NCBI GenBank assembly: GCA_026874595.1
Contig: CM049314.1
Span: 52,559,812-52,623,811 of the forward strand
DNA from: Sipunculus nudus
Lineage: Eukaryota; Annelida; Sipuncula; Golfingiida; Sipunculidae
Length of the DNA: 64,000 nucleotides
Direction: 5' to 3'
In this document: piece after piece, positions 61,501-64,000 of the stretch
Layout: each line of letters begins with the position of its first letter
Numbering within the stretch: the stretch's first letter is position 1
Translations under genes and position numbers: made by a program
The notes under the pieces: model-generated
Seen by the model: only the letters and a program-made list of their open reading frames with translations
Database searches by the model: none
What the model was told of the DNA's origin: nothing

Positions 61501-64000
61501 TGTACACTAAATAGGGTTCCAATTAAACATGGGATCATAAACCATGTACACTAAATAGGGTTCCCATTAAACACAGGATCATAAACTATGTACACTAAAT
61601 AGGGTTCCAATTAAACATGGGATCATAAACCATGTACACTAAATAGGGTTCCCATTAAACACGGGATCATAAACCATGTACACTAAATAGAGTTCCAATT
61701 AAACATGGGATCATAAACCATGTACACTAAATAGGGTTCCCATTAAACACGCGATCATAAACCATGTACACTAAATAGGGTTCCCATTTAACACGGGATC
61801 ATGAACCATATACACTAAATAGGGTCCCTTTAAACACAGGATCATAAACCATTTACACTAAATAGGGTTCCCTTTAAACACAGTCATAAACCATGTACAC
61901 TAAATAGGGTTCCCATTAAACACAGGATCATAAACCATGTACACTAAATAGGGTTCCCATAAAACCAGGATCATAAACCATGTACACTAAATAGGGTTCC
62001 CATTAAACACAGGATCATAAACCATGTTCACTAAATAAGGTTCCCATTAAACAGGGGGTCATAAACCATGTACACTTAATAGGGTTCCAGTTAAACATGG
62101 GATAATAAACCTTGTACAGTAAATAGGGTTCCAGTTAAACATGGGATCATAAACCATGTACACTAAATAGGGTTCAAATTAAACACAGGATCATAAACCA
62201 TGTACACTTAATAGGGTTCCCATTAAACACAGGATCATAAACCATGTACACTAAATAGGGTTCCAATTAAACATGGGATCAATAACCATGTACACTATAT
62301 AGGGTTCCCACTAAACACAGGATCATAAACCATGTACACTAAATAGGGTTCAAATTAAACACGGGATCATAAACCATGTACACTAAATAGGGTTCCAATT
62401 AAACATGGGATCATAAACCATGTACACTAAATAGGGTTCCCATTAAACACAGGATCATAAACTATGTACACTAAATAGGGTTCCAATTAAACACGGGATC
62501 ATAAACCATGTACACTAAATAGGGTTCCCATTAAACACGGGATCATAAACCATGTACACTAAATAGAGTTCCAATTAAACATGGGATCATAAACCATGTA
62601 CACTAAATAGGGTTCCCATTAAACACGCGATCATAAACCATGTACACTAAATAGGGTTCCCATTTAACACGGGATCATGAACCATATACACTAAATAGGG
62701 TCCCTTTAAACACAGGATCATAAACCATTTACACTAAATAGGGTTCCCTTTAAACACAGTCATAAACCATGTACACTAAATAGGGTTCCCATTAAACACA
62801 GGATCATAAACCATGTACACTAAATAGGGTTCCCATAAAACCAGGATCATAAACCATGTACACTAAATAGGGTTCCAATTAAACATGGGATCATAAACCA
62901 TGTACACCAAATAGGGTTTCAATTAAACATGGGATCATAAAACCATATACACTAATAGGGTTCCCATTAAACACAGGATCATGAACCATGTACACTAAAT
63001 AGGGTTTCAATTAAACACAGGATCATAAACCATGTACACTAAATAGGGTTCCCATTAAACACAGGATCATAAACCATGTTCACTAAATAAGGTTCCCATT
63101 AAACAGGGGGTCATAAACCATGTACACTTAATAGGGCTCCAGTTAAACATGGGATAATAAACCTTGTACAGTAAATAGGGTTCCAGTTAAACATGGGATC
63201 ATAAACCATGTACACTAAATAGGGTTCAAATTAAACACAGGATCATAAACCATGTACACTAAATAGGGTTCCCATTAAACACAGGATCATAAACCATGTA
63301 CACTAAATAGGGTTCCAATTAAACATGGGATCAATAACCATGTACACTATATAGGGTTCCCACTAAACACAGGATCATAAACCATGTACACTAAATAGGG
63401 TTCAAATTAAACACGGGATCATAAACCATGTACACTAAATAGGGTTCCAATTAAACAAGGGATCATAAACCATGTACACTAAATAGGGTTCCCATTAAAC
63501 ACAGGATCATAAACTATGTACACTAAATAGGGTTCCAATTAAACACGGGATCATAAACCATGTACACTAAATAGGGTTCCCATTAAACACGGGATCATAA
63601 ACCATGTACACTAAATAGAGTTCCAATTAAACATGGGATCATAAACCATGTACACTAAATAGGGTTCCCATTAAACACGCGATCATAACCATGTACACTA
63701 AATAGGGTTCCCATTTAACACGGGATCATGAACCATATACACTAAATAGGGTCCCTTTAAACACAGGATCATAAACCATTTACACTAAATAGGGTTCCCT
63801 TTAAACACAGTCATAATCCATGTACACTAATTAGGGTTCCCATTAAACACAGGATCATAAACCATGTACACTAAATAGGGTTCCCATAAAACCAGGATCA
63901 TAAACCATGTACACTAAATAGGGTTCCAATTAAACATGGGATCATAAACCATGTACACCAAATAGGGTTTCAATTAAACATGGGATCATAAAACCATATA
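55564..64000 (+). repeat. 44-bp minisatellite, at least 8.4 kb, with inverted first units and higher-order structure (intron 9)
   Basis: About 190 units containing CCATGTACACTAAATAGGGT then TCCCATTAAACACAGGATCA and TAAA; the array runs off the right edge. The first two units (55564-55646) are in reverse orientation. The junction has 13-bp arms (AAACCCTATTTAG at 55634-55646, CTAAATAGGGTTT at 55658-55670) around an 11-base loop. Variant units recur in sets; one marker (TTCACTAAATAAGG) appears at 61151, 62027 and 63079, giving blocks of 876 and 1,052 bp, which differ by exactly four units. No resemblance to a visible exon edge was found. Confidence 0.92.

Noticed and set aside
55620-64000. Telomere-like array because units contain TAGGGTT.
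   Set aside because: The 44-bp unit has only one such string, flanked by unrelated bases; it is an interstitial intronic satellite and not TTAGGG repeats.

Overview
This is eukaryotic, AT-rich, intron-dominated DNA. It carries the middle of one plus-strand gene for an ABC transporter of subfamily C, most like ABCC4/MRP4. Nine exons (1-87, 587-778, 5248-5429, 6513-6609, 21448-21903, 23442-23620, 25690-25943, 32454-32533, 42859-43009) join without a frame break into 1,678 nt, about 559 codons. They cover the first nucleotide-binding domain from just before Walker A, the linker, and the first half of the second membrane domain. The gene enters at the left edge and its remaining exons lie beyond the right edge. 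The host is probably a mollusc, perhaps a bivalve. That is inferred from the mix of interspersed repeats and the intron style, not from a diagnostic gene.

Coding DNA is under 3% of the window. By my estimate about 40% is minisatellite: 32-bp units in intron 3, 39-bp units in intron 4 (5' side), 61-bp units in intron 4 (3' side), 42-bp units in intron 6, about 44-bp units in intron 7, 60-bp and 65-bp units in intron 8, and 28-bp units in intron 9, plus a 44-bp array of at least 8.4 kb that runs off the right edge. Much of the rest is nested transposable elements. These include three families (A, B, C) with a terminal inverted repeat at the 5' end and a subterminal one at the 3' end followed by a hairpin, the architecture of non-autonomous Helitron2/Helentron elements. 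There is also a 5'-truncated LINE with target-site duplication, a pogo/Tigger-like MITE, a TIR element with a 3-bp target duplication, and a tRNA-derived SINE.

The most striking observation concerns how the arrays relate to the exons. In introns 3, 4, 7 and 8 the repeat unit is a copy of the adjacent exon end plus its 5' splice site. At the 3' end of intron 4 the unit is a copy of the 3' splice site plus the start of the next exon. Arrays begin within about 0-30 nt of the donor in six of the nine introns. Several real splice sites therefore sit beside dozens of tandem copies of themselves. In every donor case checked, use of a downstream copy would bring in a stop codon. Exon-edge-seeded arrays are the candidate undescribed system here; whether they affect splicing cannot be told from sequence alone.

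Layout: 1-778 NBD1 5' exons; 779-5247 intron 2 with a nested transposon; 5248-6609 NBD1 3' exons and the 32-bp array; 6610-21447 intron 4 (39-bp array with LINE, nested Helentron-like elements, 61-bp acceptor array); 21448-25943 linker and first membrane exons; 25944-32453 intron 7 array; 32454-43009 the last two visible exons with a large nest of repeats between them; 43010-64000 intron 9 (28-bp array, family C copies, SINE, 44-bp array).
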